NCBI GenBank assembly: GCA_016705685.1
Contig: JADJLB010000010.1
Coordinates: 62,001-126,000, forward strand
Reading direction: 5' to 3'
DNA: 64,000 nt
Source of the DNA: Propionivibrio sp.
GTDB lineage: Bacteria > Pseudomonadota > Gammaproteobacteria > Burkholderiales > Rhodocyclaceae
The notes under the pieces are model-generated. The model searched no databases. It saw only the letters and a program-made list of their open reading frames with translations, and was not told the origin of the DNA. How positions within the stretch are numbered: the stretch's first letter is position 1; the number at the start of each line of letters is the position of its first letter. The position numbers and the translations under genes were made by a program. Positions 8,947 through 17,583 of this stretch are shown one piece after another.

Positions 8947-10416
8947 TCAAATATGAACCGGACGCTGCGATGCCAGGCGAGCGTTCATGCGCTGCAAGCA
9001 TTCCTGTACCAGCAATCCGGCTCGTTCCTGAGTGGTCGACTCGGCATAGCAACGCAGTTCCGGAGCATTTCCCGACGGTCGAAAGAAAACAATCTCGTCG
9101 TTCGCCAGATAGATACGCAGACCTTCGGTTTGGTCGAGACTGCGAGGTTCGCCGCACAGGCCGGCCAGCAATTCGGCAAGGGCCTCGGGCGAAGCGGCAA
9201 GCTCACGCAGCATCGCCTGGCTTGTTTCGGTCGGAAACGACTGAAGGCGGTCGCTTGCCGTAAAACGCGCTGGCAGTTCACGAGCTAATTCGGAAACTTT
9301 GCACCCCTTTTCTCGGGCCATTGAAAGCAGGCAAAGGATTGGCAATACGGCGTCGCGGGTCAGCAATGGCGCCAGCGTTCGGCCATTCTTTTCAAGCCGC
9401 GATCCGACCAGAAAACCGCCGTTTGGCTCAAAGCCGACGACATTTCGGGCGCCGGATTCAACCAGCTGATCGATGCCTTCGATCACATAAGGCGAACCGA
9501 TGCGTGTTCTCAAGACTTTCAGGAACGAGCCGCACAATTCAACTGCCGTGTTGCAACTGATCGTCGTGGCCACGGCCAGCGCCCCCAGATACTGGGCGCA
9601 TAGAATGCCGGTAATGTCGCCACGCAGCCAATGGCCGCGCTCGTCGCCGATCAAGGGTCGGTCCGCGTCGCCATCGGTGGATAGGATGGCGTCGAAGCCG
9701 TGCTGATCGGCCCAGCGGCGCGCCAACTGCACATCGTCATCACTTACGGCTTCGGTATCGATGGGTACAAATTCATCGACACGGCCCAGGGGAATGACCG
9801 TTGCACCCAGCATTTCCAGAAGCTCTTGCAGCAAATCCCTGGCTACACTGGAATGCTCGTAAAACCCGAGCTTCATGCCAGACAAACAATCTGGCGGAAA
9901 AAACCGCAGATAACGATCGATATAGTCTTGTGAGGCGCTTCGGTTAACGGGCGGCAGACGCGATGTCAAACCGCCTTCGGGTACGTCGACCACGGCCTGG
10001 CAGATGCAATTTTCATCGGCCTTGGTGATCTCGCCCGTCGGGCTGTAGAACTTGATGCCGTTCCGGTCGAACGGAATGTGGCTGCCGGTGACCATGATGC
10101 CTGGAACGCCCTTCGACTGGGCGTAGAGGGCCAATGCGGGCGTGGGGATGGCGCCGCAATAATCTACTTCGAGCCCGGCATGGGCAATCGCTGCGGCACA
10201 GGCGGCAGCAATCTCGGGGCTGCTCGGGCGAAGGTCAATGGCCAGGGCGACAGCCCCGGAGGTCGCCGATACGGCGTTCAGGAAAGCCGAAGTGTAAGCA
10301 AAACAAAGCGTGCGACTCATCTCCCCAACCGGACCGCGCACGCCGCTGGTGCCAAAACGTATCCCGCTTGCATCCATCAATTCCTTGATTGCCAGGCGTT
10401 TTTGCGAATGATTCAT
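8947..10416 (-). CDS. manB: Phosphomannomutase (alpha-D-phosphohexomutase family)
   Basis: 489 residues. The phosphoserine loop is TGSHIPFDRNG, the Mg2+ loop STDGDADRP, the sugar-recognition loop GFEPNGG, and the C-terminal phosphate-binding loop FRPSGNAPELR. All four domains of the phosphohexomutase family are therefore present. A good ribosome binding site (AAGGAAG) precedes the ATG. It supplies mannose-1-phosphate to the neighbouring ManC. The IPF in the active-site loop differs from the NPP of AlgC-type enzymes, so substrate preference is an inference from context. Phosphoglucomutase activity cannot be excluded. Confidence 0.88.
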   Translation of the reverse strand: MNHSQKRLAIKELMDASGIRFGTSGVRGPVGEMSRTLCFAYTSAFLNAVSATSGAVALAIDLRPSSPEIAAACAAAIAHAGLEVDYCGAIPTPALALYAQSKGVPGIMVTGSHIPFDRNGIKFYSPTGEITKADENCICQAVVDVPEGGLTSRLPPVNRSASQDYIDRYLRFFPPDCLSGMKLGFYEHSSVARDLLQELLEMLGATVIPLGRVDEFVPIDTEAVSDDDVQLARRWADQHGFDAILSTDGDADRPLIGDERGHWLRGDITGILCAQYLGALAVATTISCNTAVELCGSFLKVLRTRIGSPYVIEGIDQLVESGARNVVGFEPNGGFLVGSRLEKNGRTLAPLLTRDAVLPILCLLSMAREKGCKVSELARELPARFTASDRLQSFPTETSQAMLRELAASPEALAELLAGLCGEPRSLDQTEGLRIYLANDEIVFFRPSGNAPELRCYAESTTQERAGLLVQECLQRMNARLASQRPVHI

Positions 10417-10508
10417 CGGCTTCCTTGGGGATCGTTTTAGTGGGCAGAACGGGTCGGAAACGCCACGTGCGCAATTTTAGCACCGGGTCGGCGGCACGGG
10501 CTCTCTGG

Positions 10509-10514
10509 TATACT
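10509..10514 (+). promoter_or_regulatory. Possible -10 element of the MBL hydrolase gene
   Basis: TATACT lies 35 bases before the ATG at 10549, in the intergenic gap divergent from manB. No convincing -35 hexamer sits 16-18 bases upstream, so only the -10 is supported. Confidence 0.35.
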
Positions 10515-10548
10515 CTGCGCTCCATTCCGAACTCCTAGAAAACAAGAA

Positions 10549-11187
10549 ATGCCTCTAAAATATAAAATTGTTCCGGTGACGCCGTTCGAACAGAATTGCA
10601 GTGTGCTGTGGTGTGATGAAACGCAACGTGCCGCCGTTGTCGATCCGGGTGGGGACATTCCGCGCATTCTGGCCGTGGTGGAAAAAAACGGTTTGGTGCT
10701 GGAAAAGATTCTGGTTACGCACGGGCATATCGACCACGCTGGTGCCGTTGCCGAACTCGCCGATCGGTTTTCCTTGCCGATAGAAGGGCCGCAGCGCGAA
10801 GACCAGTTCTGGATCGATGGCATGCCGCAGCAAAGCCGGATGTACGGTTTCCCCGAAGTGCGCGCTTTTACGCCGGGTCGCTGGCTGGAGCAGGGCGATA
10901 AGGTTGGTTTTGGCCATGTCGAGATGGATGTGCTGTATTGCCCTGGCCACACGCCCGGGCATGTGGTCTTCTTCAATTCGCCAGCCCGGTTGGCCATCGT
11001 GGGGGACGTTCTTTTCCAGGGCTCCATCGGGCGTACCGATTTCCCCCGGGGCGACTTCGACACATTGATCGCGTCGATCCGCGACCGACTGTGGCCTCTG
11101 GGCGACGATGTGGCCTTTATTCCCGGCCATGGGCCGATGTCGACCTTCGGCGCCGAACGGCGTAGCAACCCGTATTGCTGCGATTGA
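10549..11187 (+). CDS. MBL-fold metallo-hydrolase (glyoxalase II / YcbL type)
   Basis: 212 residues. The metal-binding motif is THGHIDH (HxHxDH), followed by YCPGHTPGHV, the aspartate motif GDVLFQGSIGRTD and the final histidine in PGHGPMST. This is the small glyoxalase-II-like subgroup (YcbL), shorter than canonical GloB because it lacks the C-terminal glutathione-binding helices. It is expected to be a dinuclear-metal thioesterase in the cytoplasm; the physiological substrate is uncertain. It is a single gene between divergent manB and a convergent HDOD gene. Confidence 0.87.
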   Translation: MPLKYKIVPVTPFEQNCSVLWCDETQRAAVVDPGGDIPRILAVVEKNGLVLEKILVTHGHIDHAGAVAELADRFSLPIEGPQREDQFWIDGMPQQSRMYGFPEVRAFTPGRWLEQGDKVGFGHVEMDVLYCPGHTPGHVVFFNSPARLAIVGDVLFQGSIGRTDFPRGDFDTLIASIRDRLWPLGDDVAFIPGHGPMSTFGAERRSNPYCCD

Positions 11188-11194
11188 TCCGGTG

Positions 11195-11215
11195 TCCGTC
11201 GTTCTGTGCGACGGA
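11195..11215. terminator. Hairpin between convergent genes
   Basis: A perfect 7-base-pair inverted repeat (TCCGTCG / CGACGGA) with a 7-base loop, immediately after the MBL hydrolase stop and before the convergent HDOD gene end. There is no T-tract, so intrinsic termination is only possible. Confidence 0.35.
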
Positions 11216-11265
11216 ATACGATGATCATCGATCGTCGCGACCCGGGTAAGAATTCCTGGGCCGGT

Positions 11266-12492
11266 TCAGCCGGCGTTTTCGATGTTGATCCGGCAGGCCC
11301 AGTACAGGGCGGCAACCTGTGATTTTGCATGCGCAGCCGCGCTGATTCCCAGGCAGGAAAAAATCGATGCTGCTTTGGCATAATCGCCGGATTCGCCCGC
11401 GATAACCCCTGACAGGAGTTGTCCGAGGATCCCGTCGTCGTCGGGGGAACTCAAAGCGTCCTCCACTTCGCTGTGCAACGGGAGTTCGGCCAGAATCTCG
11501 CTCATCGGCATATTGATCAGAATGTCGAGAAGAGAAAATAGACCGGTCATGAAAGCGTTGTCGGTCAGCTCGGGAAGGCCGGGAGGCGGATCGATCTCCG
11601 CACTGAGCAGTTCCATCTGACGGCCGCGTGCGGCGGCAAGCTGCATCAGCGGGTTTGGCGCATTGCCGTCGGACAGGTTATTGGCATAGATGAGCAGTTG
11701 CAGCCAGCGTTGCAACTGGCGACGGCCGAGTAGCGCAATGGCTTGGCCAAAATTGCTGATCGTGCTTCGCGCGCCAACCGCAGCCGAATTGACCAGACGA
11801 AGCAGGTTGTAAGACAGCTTCGGTTCTTCGCGGAAGATCCCTTCGATCTCGCGCGTATCGCCGTCCTGATGGACCAAATTAAATAGTTTGAGCAATTTCA
11901 GGCGGGTCATATCCGGCTCAACGCCCGAAGGATGTTTGCGCTTGGTCAGAAACTGACTGTCATACCAGTCAAACCCCTGCCCAGACAGCCAGCCGAACAT
12001 TTCATGCGAATTGACCGGGGTCGCGATTTTCCGGAACCCGGCGTCCTTGGCGTAAGTGAGGTCAGCCGCTGAGAGTTCCTGGCGGGCAAATGCCGCATCA
12101 AGGCAAAGCGTGTCAAATGCGGCAAGCGGAACATGATGGAGAAGATTTGCCCGATCCAGACGCAAGCCGATATGCTTTCCCTTGGTGTGAATTTCTTTGC
12201 ATCGGTCCAGGACCGCTTCGTCTTCAGCACATGAAGCGGGGAGAACGAAAACCACCTGTCGGTTATCAAACCCATCAAGAAACGTGTTGTCTTCCAGATA
12301 CTCCGGATCGATGGGCGTTACCAGAGGCAGCATACTGGCCAGTGGCGCGGCTCCGGACTCGATAAAATAGCGCTTAAGGTCGATGCTCTTCGTTGTCAGC
12401 GGATCGCCAGCGTGCCAATCGAGAGCAACCCAGCCACAATCTGCGGCGAGAAGGGGACGAAGAAAGAAGTAGGGGCGGTCTGTTTCTATCAT
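11266..12492 (-). CDS. EAL-like/HDOD signalling protein (YuxH type)
   Basis: 408 residues. The C-terminal half (from about residue 195) matches the HDOD domain: the segment LSYNLLRLVNSAAVGARSTISNFGQAIALLG is the family's core. The N-terminal 190 residues have the layout of the EAL domain in YuxH proteins (KGKHIGLRLDR, then DTLCLD) but no recognisable EAL motif or catalytic glutamates, so c-di-GMP hydrolysis is unlikely. Such proteins act in signalling and stress responses by undefined mechanisms. It is a monocistronic gene converging on the MBL hydrolase. Confidence 0.8.
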   Translation of the reverse strand: MIETDRPYFFLRPLLAADCGWVALDWHAGDPLTTKSIDLKRYFIESGAAPLASMLPLVTPIDPEYLEDNTFLDGFDNRQVVFVLPASCAEDEAVLDRCKEIHTKGKHIGLRLDRANLLHHVPLAAFDTLCLDAAFARQELSAADLTYAKDAGFRKIATPVNSHEMFGWLSGQGFDWYDSQFLTKRKHPSGVEPDMTRLKLLKLFNLVHQDGDTREIEGIFREEPKLSYNLLRLVNSAAVGARSTISNFGQAIALLGRRQLQRWLQLLIYANNLSDGNAPNPLMQLAAARGRQMELLSAEIDPPPGLPELTDNAFMTGLFSLLDILINMPMSEILAELPLHSEVEDALSSPDDDGILGQLLSGVIAGESGDYAKAASIFSCLGISAAAHAKSQVAALYWACRINIENAG

Positions 12493-12677
12493 TTTGCAAT
12501 CTGAGTCAAGTCTTGTGCTTATTCTGAAACGTCAGCATGAACCATGCGTGCGGGATTTTACCTTGGATTGCCTGTCGCGAGCAGATCGCTGGTTTCTCGA
12601 AGTGCAATAAGGCGTAGACTGTCACGTCTGGATTTGGCGCGTATTCATTGACAGAAATCCAAACCAGAGCAACTCAA

Positions 12678-12703
12678 GATGACTGATACGGATGACTGAT
12701 ACT
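12678..12703 (+). repeat. 13-base tandem duplication at an aminotransferase start
   Basis: Two adjacent copies of GATGACTGATAC plus one variable base. The second copy contains the ATG at 12692. The first copy contains an ATG that opens a 6-codon frame ending at 12699, overlapping the real start. Confidence 0.7.
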
Positions 12704-13933
12704 TCGAAGAAAACAATCGCCGTTGGTGCAGGTGAACCGGCACAGCCGCCGGATTTCAATCGCTTGTTCTCCGAGCGGGCTCGCGCCATGCAAAGCTCGG
12801 CCATTCGTGAGATTCTCAAGATCACCGAACGTTCAGATGTCATCTCCTTTGCCGGTGGGCTGCCGGCCCCATCGACGTTCCCGGTTGAAACGATGCGAGT
12901 CGCTCTGGACGGGGTTCTCACGTCGAACGGCCGGGAAGCGCTGCAGTACAGCACGACCGAAGGCTATGCTCCTTTGCGCGAGTGGATTGCCGCACGCGTC
13001 GGTTCGCCGGAAGCACCGGTATCGCCCGATGACGTACTCGTGGTTTCGGGCTCCCAGCAGGGCCTTGATCTGCTGGCAAAGGTATTGATCGACGCGGGCG
13101 ATACGGTGCTGGTGGAAACACCGACCTACCTTGGCGCCTTGCAGGCTTTCTCGATGTTCGCGCCGAATTTCGTCTCAATCGCAACCGACAGTGAAGGCCT
13201 GCTGCCCGAGACTCTGACCACCGCTGTTCGCGGGGCAAAATTTATTTACACCTTGCCGAATTTTCAAAACCCTACCGGGCGTCTGCTATCCGAAGATCGT
13301 CGCTATTGTCTGGTCGAGCGTGCCCGTGCGCTCGATTTGTTGATTCTGGAAGACGACCCCTATGGCGCGCTTTCGTATTCTGGCGAAACCCCGCCATCGA
13401 TTCGCTCGCTGGCGCCGGAACGGACGGTATACCTGGGTTCGTTCTCGAAGGTGCTATCGCCGGGGTTGCGTATCGGCTACCTGATTGCCCCCGCGATCCT
13501 ACGCGCCAAGCTGGTGCAGGCCAAACAAGCGACCGACCTGCACACGGCAACGCTGCCGCAAATGGCCGTTTACGATGTGATCAAGGATGGTTTTCTCGAT
13601 ACGCATATCCCGACAATCCGCCAGCTGTATTGCGAGCAGTGCGCGACCATGCTGGCCGCGCTGGCGAAATATATGCCAAATGACGTTCGTTGGAGCACGC
13701 CGAGCGGCGGCATGTTCCTGTGGGTTGAGCTGCCGAGCGGTATGGATGCCTCGGCGTTGTTGGCCTTGGCCATCGAGCGAAACGTTGCTTATGTTCCGGG
13801 AGCGCCATTCTTTGCTTCCAATCCAAAAGTCGAAACGCTGCGCCTGGCCTTTGTGACCGTACCTCCACCACTGATCGAAGAGGGCATCAAGCGACTTGCC
13901 GAGGTAATACGGACCCATCGCCTCCCGCGATGA
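12692..13933 (+). CDS. PLP-dependent class I/II aminotransferase (2-aminoadipate/LysN-like)
   Basis: 413 residues. Visible motifs are SGSQQGLDLLAKVL (cofactor phosphate region), NFQNPTG, DDPYGALSYSG and the pyridoxal-phosphate lysine in SFSKVLSPGLRIGY. This fold-type I subgroup includes LysN, AroH-like and 2-aminoadipate transaminases with broad amino-acid substrates. There is no GntR helix-turn-helix at the N-terminus, so it is not a MocR regulator. The start is placed in the second copy of a tandem 13-base repeat; translation from it lacks a strong ribosome binding site. A glycosylase gene follows after 12 bases. Confidence 0.87.
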   Translation: MTDTSKKTIAVGAGEPAQPPDFNRLFSERARAMQSSAIREILKITERSDVISFAGGLPAPSTFPVETMRVALDGVLTSNGREALQYSTTEGYAPLREWIAARVGSPEAPVSPDDVLVVSGSQQGLDLLAKVLIDAGDTVLVETPTYLGALQAFSMFAPNFVSIATDSEGLLPETLTTAVRGAKFIYTLPNFQNPTGRLLSEDRRYCLVERARALDLLILEDDPYGALSYSGETPPSIRSLAPERTVYLGSFSKVLSPGLRIGYLIAPAILRAKLVQAKQATDLHTATLPQMAVYDVIKDGFLDTHIPTIRQLYCEQCATMLAALAKYMPNDVRWSTPSGGMFLWVELPSGMDASALLALAIERNVAYVPGAPFFASNPKVETLRLAFVTVPPPLIEEGIKRLAEVIRTHRLPR

Positions 13934-13945
13934 AGTTGAACGGAA

Positions 13946-14563
13946 ATGACTCCTGAATACTGGCAACGAGCCTCAAGCGAATTGGCGCGGGCCGATCCGG
14001 TGATGGCGGGCTTTGTCTCCCGTTTTTCCGGCGCGTCGCTGGTTTCGCGCGGCGATCCTTTTTCAACGCTGGCGCGGTCCATCGTCGGACAGCAGATCTC
14101 GGTGAAAGCAGCGGACAGCGTGTGGTTACGTTTGACGGCCTTATTGCCGGTGATGGCTCCTGCCGAGGTACTCGCTTGCGACAACGCCATGTTGCGGAGT
14201 TGCGGACTCTCGACGCGCAAGGCCGAGTACCTTGGCGATCTGGCGCGGCACTTCAGTTGCGGTCGGATTCACTTCGATTGCTGGTCATCGATGAGCGATG
14301 CGGAAATCATCGCCGAGCTAACGGCGGTGCGCGGAATCGGCGTATGGACCGCCGAGATGTTCCTTATTTTTAACCAGTTACGCCCCGACATCTTTCCGCT
14401 CGACGATATTGGACTGCAGAAGGCAGTAGCGCTCCATTACTTTCAGGGCCAACGTCCGCCAAGAAAGCGTCTCGCCGACCAGGGCGAATTTTGGCGCCCC
14501 TGGCGATCGGTGGCGACCTGGTACCTCTGGCGCAGCCTCGATCCCGTTCCGGTTGAATACTAA
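13946..14563 (+). CDS. DNA-3-methyladenine glycosylase II-type (HhH-GPD) protein
   Basis: 205 residues. The sequence FSTLARSIVGQQIS is typical of AlkA-like enzymes. The helix-hairpin-helix lies at LTAVRGIGVWTAEMFLIF (about 125-142), followed by the catalytic aspartate in FPLDDIGL (D154 by alignment). There is no cysteine cluster, so it is not an Nth/MutY-type enzyme. It should excise alkylated purines in base excision repair. It is shorter than E. coli AlkA (282) because it lacks the N-terminal TATA-box-like domain, as in many bacterial homologues. It lies 12 bases after the aminotransferase gene. Confidence 0.85.
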   Translation: MTPEYWQRASSELARADPVMAGFVSRFSGASLVSRGDPFSTLARSIVGQQISVKAADSVWLRLTALLPVMAPAEVLACDNAMLRSCGLSTRKAEYLGDLARHFSCGRIHFDCWSSMSDAEIIAELTAVRGIGVWTAEMFLIFNQLRPDIFPLDDIGLQKAVALHYFQGQRPPRKRLADQGEFWRPWRSVATWYLWRSLDPVPVEY

Positions 14564-14569
14564 TGTGTT

Positions 14570-14600
14570 GGCGGAAGAACAATCACCGCCTTCTTTCCTT
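14570..14600 (+). terminator. Weak intrinsic terminator candidate after the glycosylase gene
   Basis: A 5-base-pair stem (GGCGG / CCGCC, 14570-14574 with 14586-14590) is followed by a pyrimidine-rich run TTCTTTCCTT. It sits just after the + strand gene and before a convergent gene. Confidence 0.3.
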
Positions 14601-14674
14601 CGGACAACACCCGCCATGAATCACTGGGTGGCATCGTTCAGTGTTAACTCTCGCCAGGACGGCGACGTCTATAC

Positions 14675-15025
14675 TCATTCATCCTTGGCAATGGCTTTTT
14701 TCTGCAGATTGACCTCTTCAGCGCTGGACCAGCCTGTGGCAGCCGTCTGTTTCACCAGATTGAGCGCGGCATGGGCGGTAGAGAGGCGGAATACTTCCAC
14801 GGCGATATCCGGAGGAAACCCTTGCCGGTCATGACGATCGGTGAACATCAGGACATCCAGGTAACGGTCAAGCTCAGGTTTGCCCCAAAGGTCGGCTATT
14901 TTTGCCAGTATTCGCGGGAATTGCTGCTCGATTAATTTCGGGTAGGCTCCGGGATCGTCTTTCATCTTCTCCAGAAGTTTCGCCCTGATGGCCGGAACAT
15001 CGTAGACTTCCGATTGATTGTCCAT
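14675..15025 (-). CDS. Conserved-looking protein of unknown function, 116 residues
   Basis: An acidic N-terminal half and an amphipathic helical C-terminal part (AVEVFRLSTAHAALNLVK). No membrane segment, signal peptide or cysteine motif is visible. I chose the ATG at 15025 because a G-rich ribosome binding site (GGGGGG) lies just upstream; an ATG at 15091 in the same frame would add 22 poorly structured residues. It converges on the DNA glycosylase gene. I do not recognise the family. Confidence 0.65.
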   Translation of the reverse strand: MDNQSEVYDVPAIRAKLLEKMKDDPGAYPKLIEQQFPRILAKIADLWGKPELDRYLDVLMFTDRHDRQGFPPDIAVEVFRLSTAHAALNLVKQTAATGWSSAEEVNLQKKAIAKDE

Positions 15026-15116
15026 ACCCACCCCCCGAGTTGACCAGAATTCATGTGGATCGTGTTGGCGCTGACCGTTGCCAGTGTTCAATTAGACGAT
15101 CAACGGCGGTAAGAAG

Positions 15117-15122
15117 TTTATA
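15117..15122 (-). promoter_or_regulatory. Possible -10 element for the 116-residue protein
   Basis: TATAAA on the minus strand, about 92 bases before the ATG at 15025. A T-rich run lies about 17 bases upstream in the -35 area, but it matches the consensus poorly. Confidence 0.35.
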
Positions 15123-15169
15123 CCACATCGTCGACGGCACAAAAAACATTAGCATCCCGGGGAACGAGG

Positions 15170-15190
15170 GCGAACGCATTTGGCGCTCGC
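15170..15190 (-). terminator. Hairpin downstream of the oxidoreductase-like gene
   Basis: Inverted repeat of 7 pairs including one G-T (minus strand GCGAGCG / CGTTCGC, 7-base loop) about 33 bases past the stop at 15223. A run of six T on the minus strand lies 25 bases farther on, too far for a standard intrinsic terminator. Confidence 0.25.
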
Positions 15191-15222
15191 TGGGAAATCA
15201 GTGGCAGTCATAGCGATGCACA

Positions 15223-15462
15223 TCAGCGCAGTAGCTCACTGGCCTGATCCCGCCAGTAACTCAGCGCTTCAAAGTACCCCTGCCATACGCAACCGTTACA
15301 GCCGCGCCCACAGCATGTGTTCGGTACGGGCGGTGGCTGGCGCATGCTGAGTCTCCGCGCGGCCAGCAAAGCTTCGATTTCGCTCACCAGCGTTTGGCAG
15401 TCTGCCAGGTCATTCATGGGCAGATTGAACGGATCGGGGGACTCGTGTGTATCGAGGATCAT
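15223..15462 (-). CDS. Small oxidoreductase-like domain protein
   Basis: 79 residues. The C-terminal half carries PPPVPNTCCGRGCNGCVW, the cysteine-rich signature of the 'oxidoreductase-like, N-terminal' domain family (PF09791-type) known in small bacterial and eukaryotic proteins. Four cysteines in CCxxxCxxC spacing suggest metal or disulfide chemistry, but the biochemical role is unknown. No partner domain is present. It is monocistronic and divergent from prfC. Confidence 0.75.
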   Translation of the reverse strand: MILDTHESPDPFNLPMNDLADCQTLVSEIEALLAARRLSMRQPPPVPNTCCGRGCNGCVWQGYFEALSYWRDQASELLR

Positions 15463-15627
15463 GGCTTCAGTTAGCTACGGTGTAAGTGGTTAACCGTAGT
15501 TTCGCACAGCCGACTGTCTTCCATGCACAGGCTCGGCAATCAGTTGGTTTCGAGCTCCGTGCATACCGGGAAAAACATGCGTTCCTACAGGGGAATCGAT
15601 GATGCAATTCCGGCAAAGCGCAAGTCT

Positions 15628-15636
15628 TGCTATAGT
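15628..15636 (+). promoter_or_regulatory. Extended -10 promoter of prfC
   Basis: TGC followed by TATAGT gives an extended -10 (TGnTATAAT-like). The predicted start of transcription, near 15643, falls just ahead of the leader hairpin. No good -35 hexamer is visible, as is usual for extended -10 promoters. Confidence 0.45.
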
Positions 15637-15647
15637 TCGCTCTGCGC

Positions 15648-15695
15648 GCCGCCTGCGGGTTGTTTCACACCTCCCGACCGGCGGCTTTTGTTTTT
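15648..15695 (+). terminator. Intrinsic-terminator-like hairpin in the prfC leader
   Basis: Stem GCCGCC (15648-15653) pairs with GGCGGC (15680-15685). An inner stem CGGG (15656-15659) pairs with CCCG (15673-15676). The downstream side runs directly into TTTTGTTTTT (15686-15695). It lies 13 bases before the prfC ATG, and no + strand gene ends nearby, so it looks like an attenuator rather than the terminator of an upstream gene. Confidence 0.6.
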
Positions 15696-15708
15696 AGCAG
15701 CAGAAAGA

Positions 15709-17340
15709 ATGCCGATGAGTTCCGCCTCTCCCGCTTCCTCTCCTTTTCCTCCCGAAATCCTGCGCGACGTTGCCAAGCGGCGCACCTTCGCGATTATTTC
15801 CCACCCCGACGCCGGGAAAACGACGCTGACCGAAAAGCTGTTGCTGTTTGGTGGCGCGATCCAGCTCGCCGGCACGGTCAAGGGCCGCAAGAGCACGCGG
15901 CATGCGACATCCGACTGGATGGAGGTGGAGAAGCAGCGCGGCATATCGGTGACCAGCTCGGTAATGCAGTTTGAATATCGGGAACACACCATCAATCTGC
16001 TCGATACACCGGGCCACGAGGATTTCTCGGAAGACACCTATCGCGTACTCACCGCCGTAGACGCGGCGGTCATGGTAATCGACGCCGCCAAGGGCGTTGA
16101 GGCGCAGACGATCAAGCTGCTCAACGTCTGCCGCATGCGCAACACGCCGATTATCACCTTCGTCAACAAGTTCGACCGTGAGGTGCGCGAGCCTTTCGAT
16201 CTGCTCGAAGAAATCGAGGAGGTGCTCGGCATCGAGTGTGCGCCGATTACCTGGCCCATTGGGATGGGGAAGACCTTCCGTGGTGTCTATCACCTGCTCG
16301 AAGACAGTCTGCTGCGCTTCGCTCCCGGTGAGGAGCGGCGCAGCGAAGCGGAGAAGCTCGACGGCATCGACAATCCGGTGCTTGACGAACAGTTTCCGCA
16401 GGAGATCGGTAAATTGCGCGAGGATGTTGACTTGATCAAGAGCGCAAGCAGCCCGTTTAACCTGGTCGACTTCCTGGCCGGGCTGCAATCCCCCGTGTTC
16501 TTCGGCTCCGGCATCAACAACTTCGGCGTGCAGGAAATTCTTCAGGCGCTGCTCGACTGGGCGCCGCCACCGCAGGAACGCGATGCCGGCATCCGCACCG
16601 TGCTGCCGGCCGAACCGACATTCACCGGTTTCGTGTTCAAGATTCAGGCCAACATGGACCCCAAGCACCGCGACCGGATTGCCTTCTTCCGCGTTTGCTC
16701 TGGCCGCTATAGCGCGGGAATGAAAGTGCGCCACGTGCGCTTGAACCGTGAAATGAAGCTGGCCAATGCGCTGACCTTCATGGCCAACGAGCGTGTGTTG
16801 ATGGAAGACGCCGTGGCCGGCGATATCATCGGCATTCACAACCACGGCCAGTTGCATATTGGCGATACGCTCACCGAAGGTGAAACGCTGGTTTTCAAGG
16901 GCATTCCCTATTTTTCGCCGGAGCTTTTTCGCGCTGCCCGTTTGCGTGACCCATTAAAAAGCAAACAGTTGCAGAAAGGTCTTCAGGAATTAGGTGAAGA
17001 AGGGGCGATCCAGGTGTTCGAAAACCTCGCCAGTGGTGCGCTACTCCTTGGCGCCGTCGGCACCTTGCAGTTCGAAGTCGTCGCCCAACGACTGCAGACC
17101 GAATACAAGGTCGACGCGATTTTCGAGGCCGCCGACATTTACACGGCGCGCTGGCTCACCTTTCCCGATGAACTGACGCGCAAGAACTTCGAACGCGAGC
17201 AGCAGCACCGCATGGCGAAGGATGTGGATGGCAATCTCGTCTATCTGGCCAGCACACGCTACAACCTCGACGTGACCAGCGAAAAGTGGAACAAGGTCGG
17301 TTTCCATGCCTCGCGCGAGCATGGGCAAGTTCTCGGTTGA
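15709..17340 (+). CDS. prfC: Peptide chain release factor 3
   Basis: 543 residues from the ATG at 15709; another ATG two codons on is equally possible. An upstream continuation of the open frame crosses the leader hairpin and is not credible coding sequence. The GTPase domain shows G1 SHPDAGKTT (31-39), G3 DTPGHEDF and G4 NKFD. Domain II and the RF3 C-terminal domain follow. RF3 is a cytoplasmic GTPase that releases RF1/RF2 from the ribosome after termination. The length matches the family (about 530). It is preceded by a terminator-like hairpin, suggesting control by attenuation. Confidence 0.96.
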   Translation: MPMSSASPASSPFPPEILRDVAKRRTFAIISHPDAGKTTLTEKLLLFGGAIQLAGTVKGRKSTRHATSDWMEVEKQRGISVTSSVMQFEYREHTINLLDTPGHEDFSEDTYRVLTAVDAAVMVIDAAKGVEAQTIKLLNVCRMRNTPIITFVNKFDREVREPFDLLEEIEEVLGIECAPITWPIGMGKTFRGVYHLLEDSLLRFAPGEERRSEAEKLDGIDNPVLDEQFPQEIGKLREDVDLIKSASSPFNLVDFLAGLQSPVFFGSGINNFGVQEILQALLDWAPPPQERDAGIRTVLPAEPTFTGFVFKIQANMDPKHRDRIAFFRVCSGRYSAGMKVRHVRLNREMKLANALTFMANERVLMEDAVAGDIIGIHNHGQLHIGDTLTEGETLVFKGIPYFSPELFRAARLRDPLKSKQLQKGLQELGEEGAIQVFENLASGALLLGAVGTLQFEVVAQRLQTEYKVDAIFEAADIYTARWLTFPDELTRKNFEREQQHRMAKDVDGNLVYLASTRYNLDVTSEKWNKVGFHASREHGQVLG

Positions 17341-17356
17341 AGCACTCGATACCGCA

Positions 17357-17539
17357 ATGATCACGCCTGAAACAGACGCCAACTACCTGATCGCGCTGTG
17401 CAGCGGTGAAGAACGCCGCTGGCGCTACCTCGGTCAGGATGCGCGGGGAGCAACGTGGTGGCGCGACCTTGAAACTGAACTGGAATTCAGCGAAAGCAGT
17501 CTGATGTACGCGTGGTCGATTGTCGAACGCCTTGAGTGA
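17357..17539 (+). CDS. Small protein of unknown function downstream of prfC
   Basis: 60 residues from the ATG at 17357, rich in acidic residues and tryptophan (RRWRYLGQDARGATWWRDL), soluble. In-frame ATGs at 17306 and 17321 would overlap the end of prfC and add up to 17 residues; no start has a clear ribosome binding site. The gene directly follows prfC on the same strand and is probably co-transcribed. I do not recognise a family. Confidence 0.5.
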   Translation: MITPETDANYLIALCSGEERRWRYLGQDARGATWWRDLETELEFSESSLMYAWSIVERLE

Positions 17540-17583
17540 AAGCAGTCGGCGTACTGCAGTTGGCATCGTAGTGTGGGGTCGGA

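Noticed and set aside
15523..15708. In-frame extension of prfC (about 62 codons)
   Set aside because: It covers the promoter and terminator-like hairpin, and RF3 proteins begin near the chosen start.
15694..16857. Open frame of 387 codons opposite prfC
   Set aside because: Complementary shadow of a conserved GTPase gene with no protein-family features.
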